From contig CAZWCX010000031.1 in assembly GCA_964632945.1 (NCBI GenBank), forward strand, positions 1-62,299: 62,299 bases of DNA. Direction: 5' to 3'. The notes under the pieces were generated by a model. That model was given only the letters and a program-made list of their open reading frames with translations, searched no databases and was not told where the DNA came from. Positions 53,919 to 61,813 of the stretch are shown in pieces. Each line of letters starts with the position of its first letter. The stretch's first letter is position 1. Both the position numbers and the translations under genes were made by a program. This stretch comes from CAZWCX01 sp964632945. GTDB taxonomy: Bacteria > Planctomycetota > MHYJ01 > WSZJ01 > CAZWCX01.

Positions 53919-55127
53919 CTACTTCAGGAGTTCCGGATGCCGATCGACGAACGCGATCTCGGCGGGCGAGAGGATATCGTTGGCCGGATCCCCGTCGGCG
54001 GCGAGTTCGCGAAAGCGCCGGAACTTCTCGGGGTCGTGGCGCGCGATCTCGAAGACCACGGCGAAAAACTCCTGCCCGTTCTTCCCCGCGTGGGTGTCCC
54101 CCGGGGTGCGGCTCGGCAGCCCGTGACTCTCGACGATCCGCGAGATCTCTTCGTGGACGCCGAACAGCCGGCCGCGCAGGTCGGCGTCCTCGGCCACCAG
54201 GTCGGCAGCCGGCTTGCCCGCCTTCCGGGCGCGCGCGCGGATCTCGTCGCCGATCGCCGAAAGGGCGGCGACCTGCTCCGGAAGCCGCGGGTCGGAGGCC
54301 AGGGCCTGCTGCTTCGCCTGGAATGCGAGGTCGAGGAATTCGTCGACGAGCCCGGGGTTGAAGTCGTGGAACCCGTGGATCGCCTCGTGAAAGAGGACCC
54401 GTTCGAGCGAGAGGCCCGGATCGACGCCGGTCCGGCGCAGCGCCTCCGCGTTCGACTCCTCGAGGCGGAAGACGGCGTCCCCCAGGAAGATGATGTCCGA
54501 CCCGCGGTCGAACGCGGCGAACGGCTCGTCGCGGTTGAAGACGATCCCGCGGCCCTTGAGCGGCAGGGTGCGGAGCGCCTCCGGCAGGCGCGCGAGAGCG
54601 GCGTCGACCTGGGCCTTCTCCTCCGGCGTGAAGTCGAGCTTGACCGGCGGGCGCCCCCCGCCCGATCGGCGCGGCGGCCGGCGACCCGCGCCCCCTTCGC
54701 CGGGCTCGCCGAACGCGTCGCGCCCTCCTTGCCCGGCGAGCAGCCCGGCCAGGGCGGTGTCGGGGTCGTCTTCCCCGTCGTGGCCGTGACGGTCGGCGAC
54801 CGCGGGGGGAGTTTCCGCGAGAAACTCGCCGAGCAGCCCGTCCGATTCTCGTCCCGGCCCGGCGACCGGCGGGGCCGCCGTTCGGGGTACCGCCGTCGCG
54901 GCGGTCGTCGGCCGCGCGTCCTCCCCACCCGCGAGCCGCGCCGCCGGCGCGCGCTCCTCCGGCCGCACGGCCGCGTTACCGTCGAGGGCGACGACGCCGG
55001 CCCCGAGCCGGCCGCCGAAAAGCGCCGCCGCCGCGACGACCGCGATCGCAATCCCCGCGACCAGCAGGAGCGCTTCGCTCGACGAAGCGCCCCCGCGCAC
55101 GCGTTCGGGCGGGAAGTAAATCGGCAT
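53919..55127 (-). CDS. Prepilin-like membrane zincin (HExxH)
   Basis: 402 aa, ATG at 55127 with ggaggg upstream. The N-terminus has a class III prepilin signal: basic leader, Gly13 then ASSSEALLLVAG with Glu at +5, one membrane helix, FGGRL and ALDG. A Pro/Asp/Gly-rich linker to residue 160 leads to a helical domain with HEAIHGFHDF at 247-256, an HExxH zinc motif with a further His three residues on. The family is not one I can name. If processed like Flp pilins it would be anchored or polymerised outside with its zincin domain exposed. It shares its first 50 residues with the protein at 27219-29573. Confidence 0.75.
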   Translation of the reverse strand: MPIYFPPERVRGGASSSEALLLVAGIAIAVVAAAALFGGRLGAGVVALDGNAAVRPEERAPAARLAGGEDARPTTAATAVPRTAAPPVAGPGRESDGLLGEFLAETPPAVADRHGHDGEDDPDTALAGLLAGQGGRDAFGEPGEGGAGRRPPRRSGGGRPPVKLDFTPEEKAQVDAALARLPEALRTLPLKGRGIVFNRDEPFAAFDRGSDIIFLGDAVFRLEESNAEALRRTGVDPGLSLERVLFHEAIHGFHDFNPGLVDEFLDLAFQAKQQALASDPRLPEQVAALSAIGDEIRARARKAGKPAADLVAEDADLRGRLFGVHEEISRIVESHGLPSRTPGDTHAGKNGQEFFAVVFEIARHDPEKFRRFRELAADGDPANDILSPAEIAFVDRHPELLK

Positions 55128-55144
55128 GGCGACCCTCCGGGACG

Positions 55145-55173
55145 ACTCTACGGGGGCCGCCGGCGAAAGTCAA
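55145..55173 (-). promoter_or_regulatory. Putative promoter of the prepilin-like zincin gene
   Basis: Minus strand TTGACT (55168-55173), 17-base spacer, TAGAGT (55145-55150), 17 bases before the ATG. Confidence 0.45.
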
Positions 55174-55775
55174 CCGGACGGCCCGCCGCAGGGGCCCGGC
55201 GACCGGGAAAAAACCAATCACTCGTTCCCGTGGTTCCGCGATGGGAACCCGGAAAACCCACTCACCGTGCAGAGAGTCCCGGAACGGGGTGATCGGTGCC
55301 CCCGGGGGCACCGGGCACACCCTCCCCGTCGCCCGATCTCGGCGGGACTCGGGATCCTGCGCGGAAGCCAGCCTGTCTACCCCGCGACTTGCTCGTCTTC
55401 CGGCCGGCAGGACTCGGCGATGTCTTCCCCGCCACCGCATCGCGGGCGCGCCGGGTGGGAAACTCGCCGCTCCGAGTGAACGTCGACCGCCAGAACCCCG
55501 TCAGCGGAATCACCTCGCCGGGCGGCGGCATCCGCTCCGCCCCGTTCGCGAACCCCGACGGCAATCTGCTCTGCGTTCACGGCGCATGACGAAATCGGGC
55601 TCGGCGCGACGTGAAGCCGCCGCGTGGATCCCGATGCGAGTCTGCGCAGTACGGAGACGCAGGAACGACGAAGTTGCCGGTGACCGGCCGATCCTCGCGG
55701 ACCGGCCGATCCTGTCGCCTCGCATCGAGCCGGCGCGGCCCCGCCCCGGACTTCGTCGAATCCGACCCCGCCGGG
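55174..55775. other. About 600 bases without a supported gene
   Basis: Between the end of the HEAT gene and the zincin promoter, both on the minus strand. Open frames here are low-complexity antisense-type shadows. The only structure seen is a 14-base direct repeat GACCGGCCGATCCT at 55682-55695 and 55700-55713, in 18-base register. Confidence 0.45.
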
Positions 55776-58727
55776 TCAGCGGGACCGCGCCAGACCCTGC
55801 ACCCGACGGAGCGCGGTGGCTCCGGCTTCGGTGCCCCGGGCCTCCGGTCGGAGCCAGATCTTCCAATAGGCGCTCGCCGCCGCTTTTTCGTTTCCCGGCG
55901 TATCCAGGCGGCGAGCCGCCTCGAGCAGCGCGCCCAGCGCGGCGTTCCGTTCCCCCGGCTCGGCCGCGGGACTCGCCGGAGGTTCCTCGACCATCCGGTC
56001 CAGCGCACCCCGGGCGATGAGGGCCACGGTCTGGTCCCCATCCTTGGTCGCCGCCTGGAGCGCTTCCCGGCAGTCCCGGGCCGCACGGCCGAGCGAATCC
56101 AGGGAGCTGGCGGCCAACATGCGAGCGTCCGCGTCCCGATGCCGTAGCCCTTCCGCCAACGCGCGCCGCGCCTCGGGGAAGATCCAGCCGAGTTCGGAAA
56201 GGCCGATCGCCAGGCTGTACTCACGCGGTCGCTTCTGGTACGCGCGGATCAGCGCGGGCAAGGCAGGCTCCGCGAGCGGACCGAGCAGCGAGACCCCCGT
56301 CGCCGCCGCGTTCTGACCCGCGGCATCGTCGGCGCCGAGCAGGGCCGTCAGCGCCGGCACCGCGGCTTCGCCCGTCGTGCCGAGCTTGCCGAGAATGCGC
56401 GCGGCGGCCGCCTGGTGGGGACCTCTGCGCGCCACTTCGATCAGGCGCGGCACGGCGCCGGCCGCCGCCTCTCCCATTCGCTCCAGGGCCTGCTCCGCGG
56501 CTCCCGCTGCGCTGGAGCCGGCATCCGCCTCCGCCAGCAGCGCAGCCAGCCGCGGAGCCACCTCCCGCGCGCGATCGGGGGGCAGGTCGGCGAGTCGGTA
56601 CAAGGCTCCGGCGCGGGCCGCTTCGGGTTGCCCGCGATCGGTCAGCGCCGCAAAGAAGCGCGCCCGTTCGGGGTCCGCACGCCAGACGAGCGCGGCGGCC
56701 CCGCCGGCGGCGGAGCGGACCGACACGTCGGGATCGCGCCAGGCGCCAAGCAGGCCGGACAGGGATTCCCGTGCCTCCGGTCCGATCCTGCCGAGCGCCC
56801 GCGCCGCCGCCGCGCGCACCCCTCCGTAAGAGTCGCTCAGCGCGGTGACCAGCGCGGCGACGGCGGACCCGCCGGCCGGGCCGAGGCAACCGAGAGCGTC
56901 GGCGGCGGCGATGCGGACCGGGTCGCGCGAGTCCGCCAATCCACCCCTCAGGAGCGGCATGGCAGCGGCAGCGCCGTCGATGCGCACCAGGGCGAGCGCG
57001 GCACGCTCGCGCGCGTCCGCAGCCTCCGCGTGCAGGGCCACGCCCGCCAACGCGGGCACCGCCGCAAGCGCCGCGGGCCCGAGCGCAGCCAGGGCGTCGA
57101 CCGCGGCGACGGCGTTGGCGGGCTCTTTTTCGATCGTCGCGACACTCCGCGCGACCGCGGGGTCGAGGGCAGCCGTCGCCGGATCCGCCGCCGGCGCGCG
57201 GCGATCCTCCGACCGCGCCGGCCGTGGCAGACGTTGTCGGGTCTTCTCCGCCGCGTCCCGCACCCCCCGATCGGCGTCCGCTTCGGCGCGCTCCAGCAGC
57301 GGCAGCACCTCGGCCGCAGGGGCGCCCAAGTCAGCCAGGGTGGCCACCACCCGTACCCGTACCGCCGCGGTGGAGTCATCGAGCGCCCGACCGAAGGCGG
57401 CGAGCACCGCCGGCCGCTGCTCCGGCTGATGACCGCCCCAGACCTGATGGGCGAGCGCGCCCACCACCTCGGCCCGCGTCGCGGGATCGGAATCCCCCAG
57501 CGCCCCGATCAGGTCGGGGATCGTGTTCGAGTCGCGCAACCGTCCGAGGGCGAAGGCCGCCCGAGCGCGCCCGCGAGGAGCGGACTCCTTCAGCGCGACG
57601 AGCAAGGGAGCCGTCAGGCCCGAGTAGGCGGGGCCGGGTGTCCGCTCGCGCTGCACGATCACCCCGGACGCCTCGCACGCCGCGACGGAGAGCGCGTCGT
57701 CCTTGCCTGCAAGGGCGCTTACGATCCCGGGGACCGCCTCCGCCCCGAGGTTGGCCACTACACTGCGAGCGCCGAAGGCGATCGACGGATCCGGGTCTTC
57801 CAGCAGAGGGAGGAGCGCGGGGACGGCGACGTCGGGGGGCAGTTTCGCCAGCCATGAAATCGCGCCGTGACGGACGTTCCGGTCCGAGTCCCGTGCCGCT
57901 GCTGCCGCCGCCCCGGCGACCGCGTCCCGATGTTTCCCGCTGCGGTCCACGCCGAATCGGCTCAACGCATGCACGGCAGCGGCCCGCACCTCCGGGTCCG
58001 AATCGCGATGCAGGGGAAGCATGCGGGCGAGCGCGTCCGCGCCCGGGGCGGACTCCGGTGCGGGTTGCGGCGTGTCCAATCGGCGCACCGCCGCGAGGCG
58101 CACGTCGCGCGCCGGATCGGTGAGGGCGTCCAGCAGCACGTCATGCCACAGCGGGCCCCCGCCGGCGGCGTAACGCTCCCCGGCACGCTCCAGCGCCCGC
58201 ACCCGGACGCGCGCATCCGCATCCCGTGCCGCAGCGGGAAGGCAATTCTCGGCCTCCGACCGCTCCATGGCGGTCTCCAACCGGGCCAGCAACGCCTCGC
58301 TGCGCGCGGGCCCGGTCCGGGTCGCAAGGTGCCGGTCGATCTCCGCACGACCGGCAGCGCCGAGCGCCGGGATCGTGGCGCGGAGCAAGCGGCGCACCTC
58401 CGGATCCGCGTCGTTCAGAACCGCAAGGATCACCACGGGCGCGGCCCCCCGCAGCTCGGCGAGCGCGGCCGCCGGGTCGGGAGACTTCGGCAGGCTCGGA
58501 TTCTGCTGCGCGTGCTTCGACAGGGCTTCGAGCAGCACGGCGCTCTGCGCAAAATCGGCCAGCGCCCGGGCGGCCTCGCGACGGCCTTCGTCCGAACCCG
58601 AGGGGAGCCGGGTCAGGGCCGCGCGGACCTTCGCCAGCAGGTCGTCGTCCGACGCGACCGCCGCGCCACCGAACCAGAGGACCGCCCCGAGGACTCCGGG
58701 CAGGAACTGCAAGGCGTTATTTTGCAT
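55776..58727 (-). CDS. Large secreted HEAT-repeat protein
   Basis: 983 aa from the ATG at 58727, which has aggagg upstream and opens a signal peptide (MQNNALQFLPGVLGAVLWFG, cleavage near AVA). The whole mature protein is HEAT/PBS-lyase-type repeats of about 30-37 residues (recurring ALxxLGxxAxxAVPALxxLL and DxDxxVRxAAAxAL patterns), about two dozen in all. No catalytic site. A periplasmic or surface scaffold is inferred. It is divergent from the kinase at 59130, with a strong promoter on each side of the shared gap. Confidence 0.85.
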   Translation of the reverse strand: MQNNALQFLPGVLGAVLWFGGAAVASDDDLLAKVRAALTRLPSGSDEGRREAARALADFAQSAVLLEALSKHAQQNPSLPKSPDPAAALAELRGAAPVVILAVLNDADPEVRRLLRATIPALGAAGRAEIDRHLATRTGPARSEALLARLETAMERSEAENCLPAAARDADARVRVRALERAGERYAAGGGPLWHDVLLDALTDPARDVRLAAVRRLDTPQPAPESAPGADALARMLPLHRDSDPEVRAAAVHALSRFGVDRSGKHRDAVAGAAAAAARDSDRNVRHGAISWLAKLPPDVAVPALLPLLEDPDPSIAFGARSVVANLGAEAVPGIVSALAGKDDALSVAACEASGVIVQRERTPGPAYSGLTAPLLVALKESAPRGRARAAFALGRLRDSNTIPDLIGALGDSDPATRAEVVGALAHQVWGGHQPEQRPAVLAAFGRALDDSTAAVRVRVVATLADLGAPAAEVLPLLERAEADADRGVRDAAEKTRQRLPRPARSEDRRAPAADPATAALDPAVARSVATIEKEPANAVAAVDALAALGPAALAAVPALAGVALHAEAADARERAALALVRIDGAAAAMPLLRGGLADSRDPVRIAAADALGCLGPAGGSAVAALVTALSDSYGGVRAAAARALGRIGPEARESLSGLLGAWRDPDVSVRSAAGGAAALVWRADPERARFFAALTDRGQPEAARAGALYRLADLPPDRAREVAPRLAALLAEADAGSSAAGAAEQALERMGEAAAGAVPRLIEVARRGPHQAAAARILGKLGTTGEAAVPALTALLGADDAAGQNAAATGVSLLGPLAEPALPALIRAYQKRPREYSLAIGLSELGWIFPEARRALAEGLRHRDADARMLAASSLDSLGRAARDCREALQAATKDGDQTVALIARGALDRMVEEPPASPAAEPGERNAALGALLEAARRLDTPGNEKAAASAYWKIWLRPEARGTEAGATALRRVQGLARSR

Positions 58728-58800
58728 AGGGTTATTCCTCCTGATGCAGGGGCCTTCGGTTCCGGGTCCGCCACGATTCCAGGTCGCTTCGCTGCGGTCA

Positions 58801-58829
58801 ATTATAGCGACCATTTGGTCACTTTACAA
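58801..58829 (-). promoter_or_regulatory. Strong promoter of the 983-aa HEAT gene with palindromic spacer
   Basis: Minus strand TTGTAA (58824-58829), 17-base spacer, perfect TATAAT (58801-58806). The spacer holds an inverted repeat GACC-ATTT-GGTC (58809-58820 on the plus strand), placed like an operator. Confidence 0.75.
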
Positions 58830-58961
58830 ATAAGGAATGTTCATTCGTTCGAAACCTCGGGAGGCGGGGGCGGGGGGATGCGCGCAATCGCGGCCATCGA
58901 CGACGAGGAGGTCGCGCACCGGAGGGTCTGCGCAGAGGCCGCGAGCGACAGCGGGCGCCAC

Positions 58962-58990
58962 TTGAACGCTCGAAACTCTCGGAGTATGCT
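58962..58990 (+). promoter_or_regulatory. Promoter of the 838-aa kinase gene
   Basis: TTGAAC (58962-58967), 17-base spacer, TATGCT (58985-58990), giving a leader of about 130 bases. Between this and the divergent promoter lies a second inverted repeat, GAATG-TT-CATTC (58835-58846). Confidence 0.6.
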
Positions 58991-59129
58991 GCGCGCGGTC
59001 GTCGTCAGCACCCCACCGAAGGGCGGGGGCGCGCCCCCGCCCCGCGGGGAGCGGCTGGATCTACCATCGGCGGTCCAGATTCCGATTGGTCGTCCTGATT
59101 CGATATCGGCCCGGATCCGAAGGAATGCG

Positions 59130-61646
59130 ATGCCCACGAGCGAAGTCTGCGTGCTGGGGGCGCTGCTTCGCCACCTTCGCCAGGTCGATCCGGAACGCGC
59201 ACGCGCGGTCGCGACCGCGGCGACGCGCGGCGAGGAAGCGCTCATCGAAGCGACGATGCGCGAGGGGCGTCTGCCCGCGGACGAAGCGCACGCCTATCTC
59301 GAGGCCGCGCGGTTCCTGGTCGCCGGCCGGCACGCGCGGGTCTGCGCGCGATGTCTGGTCCAGATGTTCGTCGCGACGGACGCCGGCACCTGTCCGCAAT
59401 GCCGCGGGCCGCACCAACGCGGCGTCCTGGCCGCGCCGCGCACCATCCAGTTCGACCCCACGGTCGAGTCCCGCGTGCGCCGCCTGATCCTGGACTCCAC
59501 TTCCCGACAACGCGCCCGGTCGCAGGTTGCCGAGGCGCGGCGACTGCGGGCGGCGGGCGAGATCGGCAGCCGTCCGGAAACGGAAGTGGCCCCGCGCGAG
59601 AAATCGTACGCGGAGTCCGTCCTCGGACCGTACCGACTGCACGACCTGGTCGGTCGCGGCGGCTCGAGCTGGGTCTACCGGGCGGAGGACACCCGCGGTG
59701 GGCGCATCGTCGCCTTGAAGGTGTTCTACGTCGAGGCGGACACGCCCCCTGCCACGGTGGAGGAGCGGATGGCCCGTTTCCGGCGCGAGGCCGAACTCGC
59801 CGGGTCGCTCGAGCACCCTCACCTGGTGCCGGTCGGGCCGCTGGAGCAGAGCGGCCCTTGGTACTTCCTGTCGATGCCGTTCATCGACGGACCGTCGCTG
59901 GCCCACGTGCTCGAGTCGCGCGCCGCGAACCCCGCCGAAGACGCCGGCGCGGATCAGCGCACGCCGCTGCTCGCCGCCCTCTCCGATGTCGCGCGGGGGC
60001 TGCACTACGCGCACTGTCGCGGGGTCGTGCACCGCGACGTCTCGCCGCGCAACATCCTGTTCGACGCTGCGGGGCAGGCCTGCCTCTCGGACTTCGGCGC
60101 CGCCAAATCGCTCGACGTCGCGTCGCACCTGACGGCGGCCCGCGCGGTGGTCGGCACGCTCGCCTATGCCGCCCCGGAGCGCTTGCAGTCGGAAACCAAG
60201 GCCGACGCCCGGAGCGACGTCTACAGCCTCGGGGTCATCCTCTATGAAATCCTGACCGGGCGGTTGCCCTACCGCGAACAACAGGTGGCGCCGCTGCTGT
60301 CGAAGATCCTCACGGAGGGACCGCCGCCGCCGCGTTCCCTGCGACCGGAGCTTCCCGCGGATCTCGAAGCCCTCTGCCTGCGAGCGATGCAGGCGGATGC
60401 GGCGAAGCGCCCGGAAAGCGCACTGGCATTCGCCGAGGCCCTGACCGCTTGTCTGGAGGGATCCCTCGGCGCGCCTGCGACCGCATCGCCCGCCCGACCC
60501 GGGGCCGACGCCGCCATGGCCGGGTTCTTCGCGCCCGCGCGCCTGCGTGCGTTCGCGTTGGGCGCCGTCGGAGCGACCGTGGTCGCACTCTTGATCGCGT
60601 CCCGGTCGCCAACCGACGCGCACGCCGCGGACCTGCGCCCCCTCGAAGCCGCCTACCGGGCCTGGACGGAAGCGCGCGGTCCCGCGCGCTCCACCGCCCG
60701 GGAATCCCTGGCACGCGCCCTCGCCGAGATCGAACGAACCCCGGTGCGTGACGAGCCCGCGCTGCGCGTGTGGAAGGCGGAACTCGCCTGGGGCGAAGGA
60801 CGCACACCCGACGCCGAAGCCCTGCTGGCCGGAATCACCCCTCCCCTCGCCCTGCGCGCGCAGGCTTTGCGCACCCACGGCCTCGCCGCCTACTTCCTTT
60901 CCAACCGATACGGCACGAGCCCCCGCTCGGAGAGACTCCGCCGCGCCGCCCGGGAAGACTTCGCCGAACTGGCGCGGGCGGCGGGCCCCGACTACGACGG
61001 ACGACTGGCGGAGGCGATGTTGCTGTTGGTCGGAGGCGATCTCGACGGCGCGTTCGCGGGCTTCCACGAACTTGCCCGCGAGGCTCCGGATCGCCACGAG
61101 GCGGCGCTGATGGAGGCCTGGACCGCGCTCCTGGGACAGGCTGCGGGAATCGCCGAAAGTACGGCCACCGCACTCGCCCAGCGCCGCCCGGACGATCCGT
61201 GGGCGCTCTTGCTCCAGGGCCTGGCGCGCCTGGCGCAGGGGCAATCCGGGCCTGCGTACGAGATCGCGCTACGCCTGCGCAACCTGAGCCCCACCATGGC
61301 CGAAGGCGCAATCCTCCAGGCCACGGCCGCGCTCGCGGCCAACCAACCGGTCGAAGCCGACGCCGCGGCCCGGACCGCCCGGGACCTCGACCCGCTCGCC
61401 CCCGGACCCCACCGGCTCCGCTTCCGCGCCGCGACCGCCCGCGGCGACCCGTGCACCGCGACCGCCGCGCTCGCGCGCGCCGTCGAACTCGAGCCCGATC
61501 TCGACGACCTGCTGTTTCGACTCGTCGCACTCCTGGATCGGCACGGCAACCGGACCCAGGCGCGCGCCCGTGCCGAGGAGTACCGGAAACGCTTTCCCGC
61601 CGGAAACCACGCGGAGGAAGCGCGTCGACTGATCGAAGGCGATTGA
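59130..61646 (+). CDS. Membrane Ser/Thr kinase with TPR region, paralogue of 29645-33712
   Basis: 838 aa; ATG at 59130 with aagga upstream. Collinear with the N-terminal 830 residues of the kinase at 29645: helical domain, complete zinc ribbon (Cys72, 75, 88, 91), kinase about 166-445 with VGRGGSSWVYRA, K197, HRDVSPRN (301-308) and DFG (321-323). The catalytic-loop Lys is Ser305. The membrane helix is again at about 473-491, then external TPR-like repeats to the end. It lacks the 500-residue C-terminal extension of its paralogue. Like that gene, it is followed on the same strand by a prepilin-like gene. Confidence 0.88.
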   Translation: MPTSEVCVLGALLRHLRQVDPERARAVATAATRGEEALIEATMREGRLPADEAHAYLEAARFLVAGRHARVCARCLVQMFVATDAGTCPQCRGPHQRGVLAAPRTIQFDPTVESRVRRLILDSTSRQRARSQVAEARRLRAAGEIGSRPETEVAPREKSYAESVLGPYRLHDLVGRGGSSWVYRAEDTRGGRIVALKVFYVEADTPPATVEERMARFRREAELAGSLEHPHLVPVGPLEQSGPWYFLSMPFIDGPSLAHVLESRAANPAEDAGADQRTPLLAALSDVARGLHYAHCRGVVHRDVSPRNILFDAAGQACLSDFGAAKSLDVASHLTAARAVVGTLAYAAPERLQSETKADARSDVYSLGVILYEILTGRLPYREQQVAPLLSKILTEGPPPPRSLRPELPADLEALCLRAMQADAAKRPESALAFAEALTACLEGSLGAPATASPARPGADAAMAGFFAPARLRAFALGAVGATVVALLIASRSPTDAHAADLRPLEAAYRAWTEARGPARSTARESLARALAEIERTPVRDEPALRVWKAELAWGEGRTPDAEALLAGITPPLALRAQALRTHGLAAYFLSNRYGTSPRSERLRRAAREDFAELARAAGPDYDGRLAEAMLLLVGGDLDGAFAGFHELAREAPDRHEAALMEAWTALLGQAAGIAESTATALAQRRPDDPWALLLQGLARLAQGQSGPAYEIALRLRNLSPTMAEGAILQATAALAANQPVEADAAARTARDLDPLAPGPHRLRFRAATARGDPCTATAALARAVELEPDLDDLLFRLVALLDRHGNRTQARARAEEYRKRFPAGNHAEEARRLIEGD

Positions 61647-61736
61647 GGGGAGGAGCGGCGGAAAGCCGGGGGCGGACGGCGGGGCGGGGAGGTGGGTACC
61701 CGGCGCGCCTCGATGGACTCGGGCCTCGGTCGCCGG

Positions 61737-61765
61737 TTGATTCTTCCCGCATGGCTCCCTAGAAT
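61737..61765 (+). promoter_or_regulatory. Promoter of the right-edge prepilin-like gene
   Basis: TTGATT (61737-61742), 17-base spacer, TAGAAT (61760-61765), 48 bases before the ATG. The gene can thus be transcribed apart from the kinase. Confidence 0.6.
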
Positions 61766-61813
61766 GGCGCGTCCGTACCGAGGCGGTTTCCCAGCCGCTC
61801 ATCCAGAGGAGGA

